From a virus, in IMG/VR virus record IMGVR_UViG_3300010354_000286, positions 1 to 34,381 of that record: 34,381 nucleotides of DNA; one strand, given 5' to 3'. Positions 28,501-33,380 of the stretch are shown in pieces; the first letter of the stretch is position 1, and each line of letters starts with the position of its first letter. The position numbers were made by a program, and so were the translations under genes. The notes under the pieces were generated by a model. It did no database searches. It saw only the letters and a list, made by a program, of their open reading frames with translations, and was not told where the DNA came from.

Positions 28501-29078
28501 GTAAGTTTGGATCCTATAATTTCACACTGGTAAATATTTGTTGAATTATACCCGGAAATTTTATCATTTAATATAGGAGCAGAATCCAACTCTACAGACA
28601 AACCATCTTCAATATTAATAATTTTGCAGGTTTTAATAATATTTCCAATATTATCTTTTACAATTAAAATTTTTCCAATCCATTCTGACTTCACATCTTC
28701 AGATACTACAGATGTAGATTCTGGAGTTATGATGAATTTCGTTTCTTCTAAAATATCTTCAATTAAAGAATCGTACCAAATAATTTCATCATTGATTTTA
28801 ATTAATCCATATTTTTTAGGGAATCCATTTGCGGAATGAATAAAGATTTCATTTTCAAATGATAATGGATATATTAAACTCGTACTCAAAGATAGATTAG
28901 AAACACTATCAATTTGAACATACTTATCGATATTATTGATAATATCTAAGGATGCGCTTTGATTTTCTTGTGATTTGTAATATTGCGATAAAAACTCTAC
29001 TACTAGAGGAAATTCTTCCTTTACATATTGAGGTACTAGATTTTCAATAATTGAATAGAATTTGATGGTATCTTTCAT
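16563..29078 (-). CDS. giant 4171-residue virion protein with YHYH-type domain (gp7 position)
   Basis: Predicted baseplate/tail protein in the T4 gp7 slot, directly after gp6; T4 gp7 has 1032 residues. No similarity to T4 gp7 is visible by eye. The N-terminus (IIENLVPQYVKEEFPLVVEF, LSQYYKSQE, NQINEAVFVRNLKQFYASKG, SFELLFRSLFGEDVNIIRP) is of a kind seen at the start of cyanophage structural proteins. Near residues 1300-1410 is a YHYH-family domain: HSPIIGWAYDGNPIYGPYGY, then LDEHNGRFCVTPDFPNGVYA. The rest is a long array of beta-type segments with many G-I/V-G-S/T tetrapeptides and modules A, B and C. Near 3663-3749 is the repeat LLVFINDVLQVPGEGYLFSG with VIEFVEAP, common in phage fibre and tail proteins. 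It starts 1 nt after the gp6 stop. No internal stop is seen. Confidence 0.85.
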   Translation of the reverse strand: MKDTIKFYSIIENLVPQYVKEEFPLVVEFLSQYYKSQENQSASLDIINNIDKYVQIDSVSNLSLSTSLIYPLSFENEIFIHSANGFPKKYGLIKINDEIIWYDSLIEDILEETKFIITPESTSVVSEDVKSEWIGKILIVKDNIGNIIKTCKIINIEDGLSVELDSAPILNDKISGYNSTNIYQCEIIGSKLTGCSRGFSATASYQSENFSDKLIFEETNIQTHALGSEVLNLSIIFLKEFFKKIKVQIAPGFEEENFYNQINEAVFVRNLKQFYASKGTDCSFELLFRSLFGEDVNIIRPRDYLIQPSDAQYNIFRDLVVEPLDGENPEELENLSLFQDEYLNIPQAKGTISKVELIQRGDKFYYKISLDRTQEVEDDSNIGKFTIHPKTKATNNIPAQSDYIDVDSTIGFPESGEIEVYNSKNQKIIVSYLSKTSTQFLNCSGITQDINANDLIRINTFAYGFNQSKIIKVNITGVLSSLEIENSPHYASPGEKIQIETLGYNLDDIRGNNWIYNIPVEYDVKSILLKDSANPPTYQIEVYDENILKIGDPISLLYSEGQIKNGIIKDVVDLKTFLIGGIDDKNLENEFEDINLNTTYKLRKNISKVRTSDYSDLLKYSANVQNVYVDENKDVYVNSQSIPGYDSISIVDRSILFSGRYTNSEVIRSNDKHGLYSGDSVVYYPEDDINRLNIPKGIYFISVVDEYNFKLVKSRENIIAGNFIKVTGTVNNNKLTLTEFSNESLTPKRLKPQNILKKISIPNSSVSDNSEETKPGTTGIFVNGVELLNYKSNDVVHYGEIESILPVSAGSEYDIINPPFLSIKDDNGSGAVGHLSIKGSLKRVDIINPGFDIIETPSVTFIGGNGKNARVFVNLVSTDHISYFNAKTGINTSNNIIGFTTYHKFRDNEIVFYDPQSQTKISGLSTNSQYYVSVVDPFKIKLHLSLQDSISGVNTVGLSGIGTGVHILKSLLKKKKIGSVNVIDSGFDYETKKRTVSSSGISTFSNSIKIENHGYESGEIIVYTSTGTPIGGMSSNTSYYVTKISNNEIKLSNVSIGNTQKDIFYKTKEYVDFTSSGIGTHIFNYEPISLNISYKTGIGSTYTDPISLRPIFNGEITSVHLENKGSSYGSEIINLKKQPTITLLTGKNAQVSPIIKDGKIVDVIINNVGSEYYSTPSIKILGKGSGSVLVPIIENNLLKKVEIISGGSNYEPETIINVISSGKEAKFETNIKSWRINLFERLFKNNQISDDDGVLYSKFKNNDELEYTHLYAPRKLRSCVLGTRSFNGKLIYNPDLELLDITPNIPSGVESTSKTHSPIIGWAYDGNPIYGPYGYSSILGGQVVPMVSGYELKTNINNRPNYPLGIFVEDYEYVGLGNLDEHNGRFCVTPDFPNGVYAYFCTIDSGNPQSTGSFFKYKKPIFPYVIGNTYKSSSIPFNFDRFLSSQKTDINKTSLLRNTKPYGILNKNSHYDYFTNPNKTKTQISSVKTVLKNSVDSIGIITGGTGYAIGDKIILDNSEVKSFVSELKGKVVNRVSASTTSISLVEFVKINNNDYVGYATVPHNLSTNDVVNITSSYDYNIFEKITVDKHQLRINSGIDSSSVTGIVTYLNISGSLDSSKIRENDIYFLGDEQVKVLNINPQKSQIRILRNQNNTIGLTSISAGIAITENPRKFKISFGISTSYNFSSNKELYFDPTTSVGVGTTSGVGITSTLFLDVNEFNHPVAVGTGSTTFLYFIDIKDLESYTNGGYVDIVNATNSSFNTTKKKIVSIGESSISINFDTSSLSGIGVTAYINKWNVKSIPTQSIYIENHQLKTGDKVIYSSNGGTSLGVSTNGISTFTLPSSQNLYVIKLSEDLIGISTFRVGIGSLGEYVGIETSKSGILYFTSIGLGNTHSFKTNYDNILLSDVTKSIVTVETEEPHGISRNDIIEIKVTSGISTSIKLKYNKKHRRFTADIIEFISSDVDAVKDTLTLRNHKLKNGQKIIYTSDSPIGGLENDKIYYVIVVSEDKIRLSETYYNSIKNNPNYVDFTSTSGGVISKINPPINVIKNSKIRFDLSDSSLSYKKGSTNQPAFRLDFYSDPNFQNEYESSGKTKIFDVVRFGSVGVDSGSYVEIDTKNIPNKLYYKLSPIDIKTNDSENLEIIVDSDIENASQIIVDNSLYNGKYSVVGVSSTSFTYQPQYTPEISSYDKNTSEIEYFIKSSSATGEIYKVNVISSPVNFKTLPKVESIKTQTGRGAILYAEGKNIGKVGKSNIEILDIGFDYSSDLSLRPTGKFSSLLEIESFSTLESVNVLLPGKKYSIKPDLVLFDTYRQEKINDVILDYDINNHKVSIIKNTNTLSDYSPRILAINNNNGVGISSIYFNPSDKTVTVGLANSYSNITDFPFNVGDRIFVENISVGIGSTLRGYNSEEYNYAFFTITSRDPNIGGIGATISYSIGNYLNDGEILGTFDSLNSSGSGRVINVNLLPTFEIKTKKKKFSNNEIVLSNKSKGIVEFHDENRNILKVSTSDQFLVGDVIRGTSSNSIASIKKVEEFRVLFNVSESSVVNKGWSKETGFLNYNSQRIHDNDYYQYFSYSVQSKVEFEKWNENVSILTHTSGFKKFSDLIIDSDSKNSGMLKEQTGSSIEGIADIYSIFNINCYPDFDLVRENNITIDSRIGSNEITFNSKIIQDYIELIGNNVLVIDDISSSFNSNRSTNNFSVVSSFLTSEIQSQKYFFSVQNKISADEIEVGIISLIQHEQFAYINQYGFVPTFSTLGFFDTSIVGDSLQIEYYPIKFTEDSYDVNILSFNFADISSGIGTTMTDNLSVGDIVNIQSESSSVSTSSTTTILSIPTSYRTSKVLVQIGSTDRSYCEFNELTILHDDLNVDILEYGLLTSSNIQSYSGGDGEGIYTASIDGGNLILKMNPIVGYGSSININTFAISIANQSSSGVGTHQYSSGEIESGVVSISSSSSPTPQVISEFTTKSTGSYYVVSIGDTTNNNYQTSEIVVVGSGLTSSITEFGIIYSNESLGVFTSDVLDTKTRLLFTPLPDIDVEVRYSKFLLSEFNESYENKKSFTNSSSISFSNGEYLGTLLNLKQSFDLTYNQIPIFQRNFVGSSSTSVNVDKDTIEFVGGHFFATGEEIEYSYPDSDESTENAIGIATTSIIGIGSTNKLPKTLYIVKENDFKVKVSASSSDALSTIPRVLNLTSLAPEVLGRPIHSFVAKKQNSKCLITIDNVIQYPVVSSGTTTGLSTSLSRFGSFVDIINPEDFIGGDLIKINNEIMQIRSVGFQTSGRLIVRRPLLGTISQEHDQFDVVTKVKGNYNIINNTIYFSDPPYGKILQSNTSTKYDEVDYLGIKDTSTFSGRVFLRSGIENSLFDTYEKNYVFDEISSEFTGFTTQFNITSNSTNINGISTSNAIILINNVFQSPSKTSGTIQNNQYTLKENSGITSISFDGNTNINYDYDINLTNIPRGGIIVSVASTHGFGYQPLVSAGGTAIVSAAGTILSVSIGNSGSGYRSGIQTTVNVGVTTSDVGTPNIHYIGTASIIDGSIVSVAITNPGIGYTTSNPPIVIFDSPLSYSDIPLVYSSGVGTSGIGTGAKVNIVVGQGSSVINFEIKNYGFGYRVGDVLTVSSGGVSGIPTNTSLSFEEFQITVDKTYSDNFVGWSLGDLQVLDSIENLIDGSRKLFPIKIDGQQTSIRAKKGSKIDVQATLLVFINDVLQVPGEGYLFSGGSVIEFVEAPKIEDSIKILLYKGTGGVDVQNVDILEQVEIGDTININSNNSLLDENERLIEQITNSDLVVTNPYFGIGISSNLLLKRPVTLCKQTEDKFVNGKYIGKTRVMYEPLIYPTTNIISNVSTSSTVIFVENVKTFFDSGREYVQDGTNNIPQKSFKIISQDNLVSASATAIVSSAGTISSIVVLDGGVGYSTSPAIIIQNPVGYGLTVGIGSTALATSVISVGGTVSSIIINDSGIGYTSSNPPLIIIESPSLIQEDITSASYHGDFGIIVGISTTSVGVASTGIAFDLFIPPLSYVRNSLINPFVGIASTGISGIQTGYLFVVTNSNIGNGVTALDSSGSIVGIGTTFLDNIYSATSVSIAQTSVPGIGITYVTRVIASVQNYNGLTGTGYSEFFGNYSWGLISDFTRKTPKQFTANINGYAGISTSPSVIRSNSLKYIGYSTT
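17150..17430 (-). repeat. module A tandem copy near the C-terminus of the giant protein
   Basis: Two successive units, each with a TAIVS/LATSV-type strand, a (V/I)xxGG/SGxGY turn and a P-x-I-I-I strand (for example VVLDGGVGYSTSPAIIIQNP). It contains the 21-nt DNA repeat copy at 17377-17397. Confidence 0.72.
17377..17397 (-). repeat. 21-nt DNA repeat, copy 2 (giant gene)
   Basis: Same plus-strand pattern as at 4393-4413 and 18610-18630, with three variable positions. It encodes TAIVSSAG. Confidence 0.7.
18190..18665 (-). repeat. module A array in the giant protein
   Basis: Three GxGY units in a row (NSGSGYRSG, NPGIGYTTSNPP, NYGFGYRVGDVL) with Gly/Ser-rich spacers such as SGVGTSGIGTGAKV. It includes the 21-nt DNA repeat copy at 18610-18630. 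Confidence 0.72.
18610..18630 (-). repeat. 21-nt DNA repeat, copy 3 (giant gene)
   Basis: Third copy of the gcag-N-agaaac-N-at-N-gcagtt pattern, encoding TAIVSAAG exactly as in gp14. Confidence 0.7.
19170..19350 (-). repeat. module B copy in the giant protein
   Basis: Encodes FVDIINPEDF, LIKINNEIMQIRSVGFQTSG, LIVRRPLLGT and a following SQEHD. It matches the gp15 module in order: a strand, an EI/EIM strand, a G-x-L-x-V-x-R turn, and a GT...H end. Confidence 0.55.
24890..25140 (-). other. YHYH-family domain segment within the giant protein
   Basis: Residues about 1300-1410 contain GWAYDGNPIYGPYG and LDEHNGRFCVTP...GVYAYFCTID, core motifs of the YHYH family (PF14240). The name-giving YHYH tetrapeptide is not visible in the preceding 60 residues, so this copy may be incomplete or divergent. 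Its role in a virion protein is unknown. Confidence 0.75.
25410..25760 (-). repeat. diverged module A array in the giant protein
   Basis: Successive units LENKGSSYGSEII, VIINNVGSEYYSTPSIKILG and VEIISGGSNYEPETI, with Gly/Ala spacers. Here the GxGY turn has drifted to G-S-x-Y. Another pair lies at about 26470-26665 (SAGSEYDIINPPFLSI, NPGFDIIETPSVTFIGGNG). Confidence 0.6.
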
Positions 29079-29079
29079 T

Positions 29080-30999
29080 TTATTTTCTTATGAATTCTCT
29101 AGGAGAGTAACTTGAGGTTGTTTTATATATTGATCCAGAAATGTCGGATCCTGAAGAAATAGTATCTATCAGCATATTGACATCACTATTCGTAACATCG
29201 AGTTGTAGATACAAATCTTGAAGTCCTATCACATCATTTGAATATGGAGTAGCTACTATTTCGATGATAGGATCATTTAATTTAGTTTTAAATGTTGCTA
29301 CTAAATTCACTGGAGAAAGTATAATTTCGCCTTTTTCATAATCAATTTTTCCTGCATTTTGATTAATGACTACTGGAGTTGTTGTTTCAGGGTCTAATCG
29401 GAAAAAGATGATTCTACCAGTTTTGAGGTCAGGATTTGGAATATCAGATAGATATAAGTCAAAATTAAATTGACCAGTTCTAAATGCAGAAGATCTTATG
29501 TTATATCCGTTAGGGTCATTGATATTAAACCTATTGCCAAAACAAATTTCATATTCTGAAAATTGATTCAAAACTGGTTTAAGATCTCTTCTAATAATAA
29601 TTTTGGTAATATTAGAGGTGATAGCACCATCTGTTTCGTCAATTAATTTTAAGAATTTGCTATATTTAAATCTAGCACCATACTTATTTAACTCCTGAGA
29701 ATCTGAGTATTTTATTATATTGTTTGTAATTTTTGATTTTAAATTATTAGGAGATTGTGATAAATTTGTATTATAATAAACAGTTGAGTCAAATTCAATA
29801 TAAAGATATTTTAGGTCAATAATTTCAGTAACAATACCAGCAACACTATAACTTCTTAATAAATCTTTTAAATTTTGCTTTACTGATTGAGCAAGATATT
29901 CTCCAGAAAATGGTTTGATTGCAATAAAAACCTTTCCATATTTCGGCGGATTTAATTCTTCTCCACCAAAAACAGAAATAGACTCTGCTTCTGGGTATAA
30001 AGAACTTACAATTGTTTCATAATCAGTTGCAGTTACAGCTCTTTTTTGGGTAGAATATAGTCTTGGGGCAAATTTTTTAATTGATTCAATAGATTCAATT
30101 TCTCTTCCTCCATCAGTTGGGGAATTTGTTGTAATAAGTGATATTCCGTTTGTAACTACTCTTCCGTTGTTGTCTCTTAATTTTCCGTTAAATCTAAAAG
30201 ATGACACTCCATTTCCATTTTCTCCTCCATTACTAACAATATAACTAATTTCAACAACGTTATTGTTGTCTAATTTTTTTCCAAAAATACCATCACCGAA
30301 AATTAATTCATATCTTTGATCTTCTATTTCTTTAATAAAAAATATTCTTGACTCGGAATCAACTTTACACACATCTTCACAAAGAGTAAATTTGCGAATA
30401 ACTGTACTCTCTGGTGAATTTCTTACCTCAACTCGAATAGATGAAGTATCTATATTTTCATTTGGAAGAATAAATTTTTGATTTTTATCGTTTGAATTTA
30501 CTGTAAAAGTTTGTAAAATATAAGTTCCTTCCCGAACAATAACATTTTCAAATAAAGCAATATTGTTAGTAACTGGAACGGTTATATCGTCAGTAATTGA
30601 AAAAGTATAACTTTGATTACCAAAAGAAAATGAAGAAGAGCAAACTGTTCCTTTTAGCAGTGTCAATGCGATGGGATTTGTAGTTTTATACTGAGAAGTA
30701 TCTACGAAAAATGAGATATTTCCTTTCGCAGATGTTCTTGATCTCGGCGTATAACCAATATGACTTGCCAAAGAAACAACATTCTCTCTTAAAGTAGCAC
30801 TGTCAAGAAATACCTCATTACTAAGCATATTAGCGTTGTATGAGGATATGTATGTATTATATGACAAAAGATCTATAATTGTTGAAAGATTTGATCCTTC
30901 AAAATCATAGTCAGTAAAATTTGAGTTCGCTCTTAAATATTGAATTAGCGAACTTTTAATTTGGTCAAAATCTAAGTTAGTGAAATTAACTAGTGCCAT
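29080..30999 (-). CDS. 6: baseplate wedge protein gp6
   Basis: Core wedge subunit of the contractile-tail baseplate (baseplate J family); gp6 dimers form the ring that holds wedges together. The N-terminus (LVNFTNLDFDQIKSSLIQYL, then DYDFEGSNLSTIIDLLSYNT at about 34-53 and EVFLDSATLRENVVSLASHI at about 63-82) is diagnostic. The middle (KFAPRLYSTQKRAVTATDYE, SLYPEAESISVFGGEELNPP) matches the conserved J-family core. The C-terminal half carries the dimerisation region. Its 639 residues are close to T4 gp6 (660). The ATG follows the gp25 stop directly with no spacer, and the giant gene starts 1 nt after its own stop, so gp25, gp6 and the giant gene are probably one transcription unit. Confidence 0.97.
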   Translation of the reverse strand: MALVNFTNLDFDQIKSSLIQYLRANSNFTDYDFEGSNLSTIIDLLSYNTYISSYNANMLSNEVFLDSATLRENVVSLASHIGYTPRSRTSAKGNISFFVDTSQYKTTNPIALTLLKGTVCSSSFSFGNQSYTFSITDDITVPVTNNIALFENVIVREGTYILQTFTVNSNDKNQKFILPNENIDTSSIRVEVRNSPESTVIRKFTLCEDVCKVDSESRIFFIKEIEDQRYELIFGDGIFGKKLDNNNVVEISYIVSNGGENGNGVSSFRFNGKLRDNNGRVVTNGISLITTNSPTDGGREIESIESIKKFAPRLYSTQKRAVTATDYETIVSSLYPEAESISVFGGEELNPPKYGKVFIAIKPFSGEYLAQSVKQNLKDLLRSYSVAGIVTEIIDLKYLYIEFDSTVYYNTNLSQSPNNLKSKITNNIIKYSDSQELNKYGARFKYSKFLKLIDETDGAITSNITKIIIRRDLKPVLNQFSEYEICFGNRFNINDPNGYNIRSSAFRTGQFNFDLYLSDIPNPDLKTGRIIFFRLDPETTTPVVINQNAGKIDYEKGEIILSPVNLVATFKTKLNDPIIEIVATPYSNDVIGLQDLYLQLDVTNSDVNMLIDTISSGSDISGSIYKTTSSYSPREFIRK

Positions 31000-31401
31000 T
31001 TATCGTGTTGGCTGAAGTGCGAATGTTAGTTGTTGCGGAGGAACATCAATTCCAATGATTCTATAATTTATTGATACATTAAATTCATAGTTGTCAAAAT
31101 TTGGGCTTACAGTAATATTAATCAAACTTACTCTTGGTTCATAATTTTCAATTGAATTTCTAATTTCTCCTTCAATAATTGAAGCAGTAATTGAATCAAT
31201 ATTTTCAAAAAGAGAGCGACTTATTTTCGAACCAAAATTTTGATTGAAAAATTTTTCTCCGGGATATGTAAATACTAAATTTCGAATGGAACGAGCAATC
31301 GCAGTTTCATTTTTAAGACCAATCAAGTCATTGTTGATTGGATTGATTTTAAATGACATACTAATGTCTTTGAAACCTTGATTTATTCGCTCTAAAGGCA
31401 T
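31000..31401 (-). CDS. 25: baseplate wedge protein gp25
   Basis: Wedge core protein of the gp25 family, which has a lysozyme-like fold and binds sheath and wedge. Its 133 residues nearly equal T4 gp25 (132). Visible family marks are the N-terminal KDISMSFKINPINNDLIGLK, AIARSIRNLVFTYPGEKFFN, FGSKISRSLFEN, and the EPR motif (YEPRVSLINI) near residues 91-100, the most conserved part of the family. Upstream is a late-promoter-like box AATAAATA ending 20 nt before the ATG, with an AAAGG-like leader reading ACCTTT rather than a real ribosome-binding site. It is followed with no spacer by gp6. Confidence 0.97.
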   Translation of the reverse strand: MPLERINQGFKDISMSFKINPINNDLIGLKNETAIARSIRNLVFTYPGEKFFNQNFGSKISRSLFENIDSITASIIEGEIRNSIENYEPRVSLINITVSPNFDNYEFNVSINYRIIGIDVPPQQLTFALQPTR

Positions 31402-31421
31402 AAAGGTAATATAATCTGTAT

Positions 31422-31429
31422 TATTTATT
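31422..31429 (-). promoter_or_regulatory. late-promoter-like box AATAAATA upstream of gp25
   Basis: Minus-strand AATAAATA, 20 nt before the gp25 ATG. Its TAA (31427-31425) is also the stop codon of the 85-residue gene. A likely entry point for transcription of gp25, gp6 and the giant gene. Confidence 0.5.
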
Positions 31430-31682
31430 CTGGTTTTTTGAATTCATAAAGTGGTTCAGTTCCATATTCCCAATCGTCATAATCACTATCATTGCGAATT
31501 TTCTCATGAATTTCATTTTGGTGATAAAAATCATGTTTTTTAGGGGTTAAATCGTCATTTGAGATTTCGCGAAGCATTTTTTGTTGAGAAATTTTATTTT
31601 CCCACCCATATTCGCTTGACAAATATTCAGTTCCCCAATTATTTCTCATAAAATTTACATTTTTGTCAACTTTTTTAGTCAT
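31425..31682 (-). CDS. hypothetical protein, 85 residues
   Basis: Unknown function. Highly charged and aromatic (MTKKVDKNVNFMRNNWGTEY at the start; DSDYDDWEYGTEPLYEFKKP at the end), with no membrane segment. The ribosome-binding site AGGAG lies 8 nt before the ATG. That site falls in a weak hairpin (31690-31710; TTCTGAT with ATCAGGA, one G-U pair), so its access could be limited. I recall similar short proteins in cyanophages near gp25 without an assigned role. Its TAA stop lies inside the late-type box for gp25. Confidence 0.8.
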   Translation of the reverse strand: MTKKVDKNVNFMRNNWGTEYLSSEYGWENKISQQKMLREISNDDLTPKKHDFYHQNEIHEKIRNDSDYDDWEYGTEPLYEFKKPE

Positions 31683-31714
31683 TTTTTTCTCCTGATTCGT
31701 TAGATCAGAACTTT

Positions 31715-32185
31715 TTACGGGGTTTCTATCCCGTTTTTAATAATATTATAGTCATCTTCTAGAATTTCTTTCAAATACGCATCATCCCACTGATCATAAT
31801 AAGAGGTTTTTGCTAGTTTTTTTCTGAGTTGACGTAATTTTTTTGCTGGTTGACCTAAAATTAAATTGTATTTGCCATTATTTGTCTGAACACCGTTAAT
31901 AAATGTATCATATGACCCACAGTCTTCAAAAAATTTCCAATTATCATATTTTTGGTTGCAAATATTGACCCAATTTTGAACTTCATGAAGATTAAAATGA
32001 TCTTCAATGATATAAATGATCACATCCAGGTCTTCAATGGGGTTAATGTCGCTTGCAGGGCACTCTAAGATCTTAAATTTAGAGTTTGCTGCAAAAGGAC
32101 AAATTGCAAATCCATTCAATTCTTTTCGGACTGTAGAAATTTTTTGAATCCACTTTAAGATATAGAGTTCTTTTTCCGAAAACAT
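31715..32185 (-). CDS. hypothetical protein, 156 residues
   Basis: Unknown function. Visible features are LNGFAICPFAANSKFKILEC (about 23-42), a DLDVIIYIIEDHFNLHEVQ stretch, and the basic AKKLRQLRKKLAKTSYYDQW (about 119-138). The CPFA motif is faintly like DUF1415 proteins, which is not enough for a call. There is no other Met in the frame, so the ATG at 32185-32183 is the only ATG start. It abuts the T-tract of a hairpin with no room for a ribosome-binding site. The stop overlaps a small GC-rich hairpin (ACGGG...CCCGT). It may be a late gene transcribed from inside that upstream hairpin. Confidence 0.78.
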   Translation of the reverse strand: MFSEKELYILKWIQKISTVRKELNGFAICPFAANSKFKILECPASDINPIEDLDVIIYIIEDHFNLHEVQNWVNICNQKYDNWKFFEDCGSYDTFINGVQTNNGKYNLILGQPAKKLRQLRKKLAKTSYYDQWDDAYLKEILEDDYNIIKNGIETP

Positions 32186-32219
32186 AAAAAAAGAGTGCTT
32201 ATGTCTATTTAAGCACTCT
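32186..32219 (-). terminator. Rho-independent terminator after the 46-residue gene
   Basis: A perfect 10-bp stem (AGAGTGCTTA at 32219-32210 with TAAGCACTCT at 32201-32192, minus strand), 8-nt loop, followed by TTTTTTT (32192-32186). It lies 9 nt after the stop at 32228. It should end the glycosyltransferase/46-residue transcript. Confidence 0.85.
32206..32213 (-). promoter_or_regulatory. late-promoter-like box CTTAAATA inside the terminator hairpin
   Basis: Minus-strand CTTAAATA, one mismatch (second base) from NATAAATA, ends 20 nt before the ATG of the 156-residue gene. That is the same spacing as for gp25 and the 659-residue gene. It spans the first arm and loop of the hairpin. Confidence 0.35.
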
Positions 32220-32227
32220 GAATAATA

Positions 32228-32368
32228 TTATTTTCCTTGACCCCTATACTTCTTCTTTCTTCCGTTACGAGAAGTAGCACTGAGTAATGTTCGAGAAGAA
32301 CGTCCTTGACGAGTCTTCTTTGGTGATCCTGGTTCAAAAATAGTTTTATTTGATCCGCCTTTTGCCAT
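32228..32368 (-). CDS. small Arg/Lys-rich protein, 46 residues
   Basis: Translation MAKGGSNKTIFEPGSPKKTR...NGRKKKYRGQGK; very basic, with no acidic residue except one Glu at position 12, and low in hydrophobics. A strong ribosome-binding site, AGGAGGT, sits 5 nt before the ATG in the spacer after the glycosyltransferase stop. A nearly identical small protein is, from memory, widespread in T4-like cyanophages. Function unknown; charge suggests binding to nucleic acid or to another virion/host component (inference). It is the last gene before the terminator. Confidence 0.88.
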   Translation of the reverse strand: MAKGGSNKTIFEPGSPKKTRQGRSSRTLLSATSRNGRKKKYRGQGK

Positions 32369-32380
32369 AATAACCTCCTA

Positions 32381-33151
32381 TTAGATTACGCGAGTTTTTT
32401 CATGTCCAACTCTGATACGAGGATCGCACCAGATTTCATATCCAGCTTCTTTCGCATCAAGACAGAAAGAAACATCCTCTCCACACATATCCTGAACAGC
32501 TCCAGATTCAAAGACTTGCATCTTGGGAGCAAACCAAGGATACTCAAGATTTTCAAAGACTCCCTTTTTGATTAGAACCCAACCAAATCCAGTGTAATCC
32601 ACTGTAAAGGGCTTTCGACGCTTTGAAATTGATTCAACAGTTTCATGATTCATGACTCCACCATTTTTTCGGAAATCATCTTCTTCCAACCAGTGTGCTA
32701 CTGAGGTCGTGTGCCCATCTTCTGTGGCATACCATCCAGCAACAATCTCTTTCTCTTCTCCTTCTTCAGGCAGAGCTAAATCACAGAGTTTCCAGAATAA
32801 TTCTGAATTAAAGACAATATCAGAATCAATCCAGAGTTGATAATCATAATGTAATTTACCATCCCAAGGAATCTGTTTAGGTCCACGAAGAACATTTGCT
32901 CCCAAAACTTTACATCGTGCAAAGTTAACCATTGATGAGTAATCCTGTGAAATTTGAATACTCATTCCATTTTGAACAAGATCAAAACAAAGTTGAACAA
33001 ATGCTTTTAGAAAGATAAATGAACATCCTCTGCCTGGTAAGCAGAAAACAATAGACTTACCTTTCATTCTTTCTTTAATTGCATCAATATCCCAATCTTC
33101 CATTGATTTGGGTTTTGGTGCGTTTGCTTTTACTGTAAATCCTTTTGCCAT
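32381..33151 (-). CDS. glycosyltransferase, GT-A type
   Basis: Predicted to transfer a sugar from a nucleotide-sugar donor; the acceptor is unknown and could be virion protein, DNA or a host surface component. A DSD metal-binding motif is at 109-111 (YQLWIDSDIVF). A GEDVSFCLDAKEAGYEIWCD segment begins at residue 224, with a following His (VGHEK, 250), the usual order in GT-A folds with an acidic catalytic region and a C-terminal His. SIVFCLPGRGCSFIF (33-47) is the first strand region. Its 256 residues fit a single domain. It ends 12 nt before the 46-residue gene, with which it likely forms an operon. A sigma-70-like promoter lies directly upstream, so it is probably early or middle. Confidence 0.88.
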   Translation of the reverse strand: MAKGFTVKANAPKPKSMEDWDIDAIKERMKGKSIVFCLPGRGCSFIFLKAFVQLCFDLVQNGMSIQISQDYSSMVNFARCKVLGANVLRGPKQIPWDGKLHYDYQLWIDSDIVFNSELFWKLCDLALPEEGEEKEIVAGWYATEDGHTTSVAHWLEEDDFRKNGGVMNHETVESISKRRKPFTVDYTGFGWVLIKKGVFENLEYPWFAPKMQVFESGAVQDMCGEDVSFCLDAKEAGYEIWCDPRIRVGHEKTRVI

Positions 33152-33174
33152 AAGTTAAATTAACCTTCAGATCA

Positions 33175-33204
33175 ATTTTATCAGTCTATATATGCTTTTG
33201 TCAA
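33175..33204 (-). promoter_or_regulatory. sigma-70-like promoter for the glycosyltransferase
   Basis: Minus-strand TTGACA (33204-33199), 18-nt spacer, TAAAAT (33180-33175): a full -35 match and five of six in the -10. The -35 contains the TGA stop of the upstream 59-residue gene. Start expected near 33168. Confidence 0.65.
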
Positions 33205-33380
33205 TATAATGAATTTAAGTTAACAACCAACTCCTCATATGAAAGATCCTTTACCACATAGTCGGTATGCATTAATCCGACAAGTTGATTTAACGTATTC
33301 CATATCACTTTGAACTCTTCCTCTTTTACTGAGTGAAAAAGACATTTATCTTTTGCGTAGATATGATAAATTTTTTCCAT
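33201..33380 (-). CDS. small protein, 59 residues, unknown function
   Basis: Translation MEKIYHIYAKDKCLFHSVKE...LVVNLNSLY. Mixed alpha/beta composition, no membrane segment. I recall similar short proteins in cyanophage genomes. The ATG (33380-33378) forms the foot of a 17-bp perfect inverted repeat and has no Shine-Dalgarno. Its TGA stop lies in the -35 of the next promoter. Its frame begins 12 nt beyond the stop of the 47-residue gene. Confidence 0.8.
   Translation of the reverse strand: MEKIYHIYAKDKCLFHSVKEEEFKVIWNTLNQLVGLMHTDYVVKDLSYEELVVNLNSLY

Noticed and set aside
16563-29078. CRISPR-like or tandem DNA repeats in the giant gene
   Set aside because: The repetition is at protein level with varied spacing; no regular repeat-spacer structure was seen.
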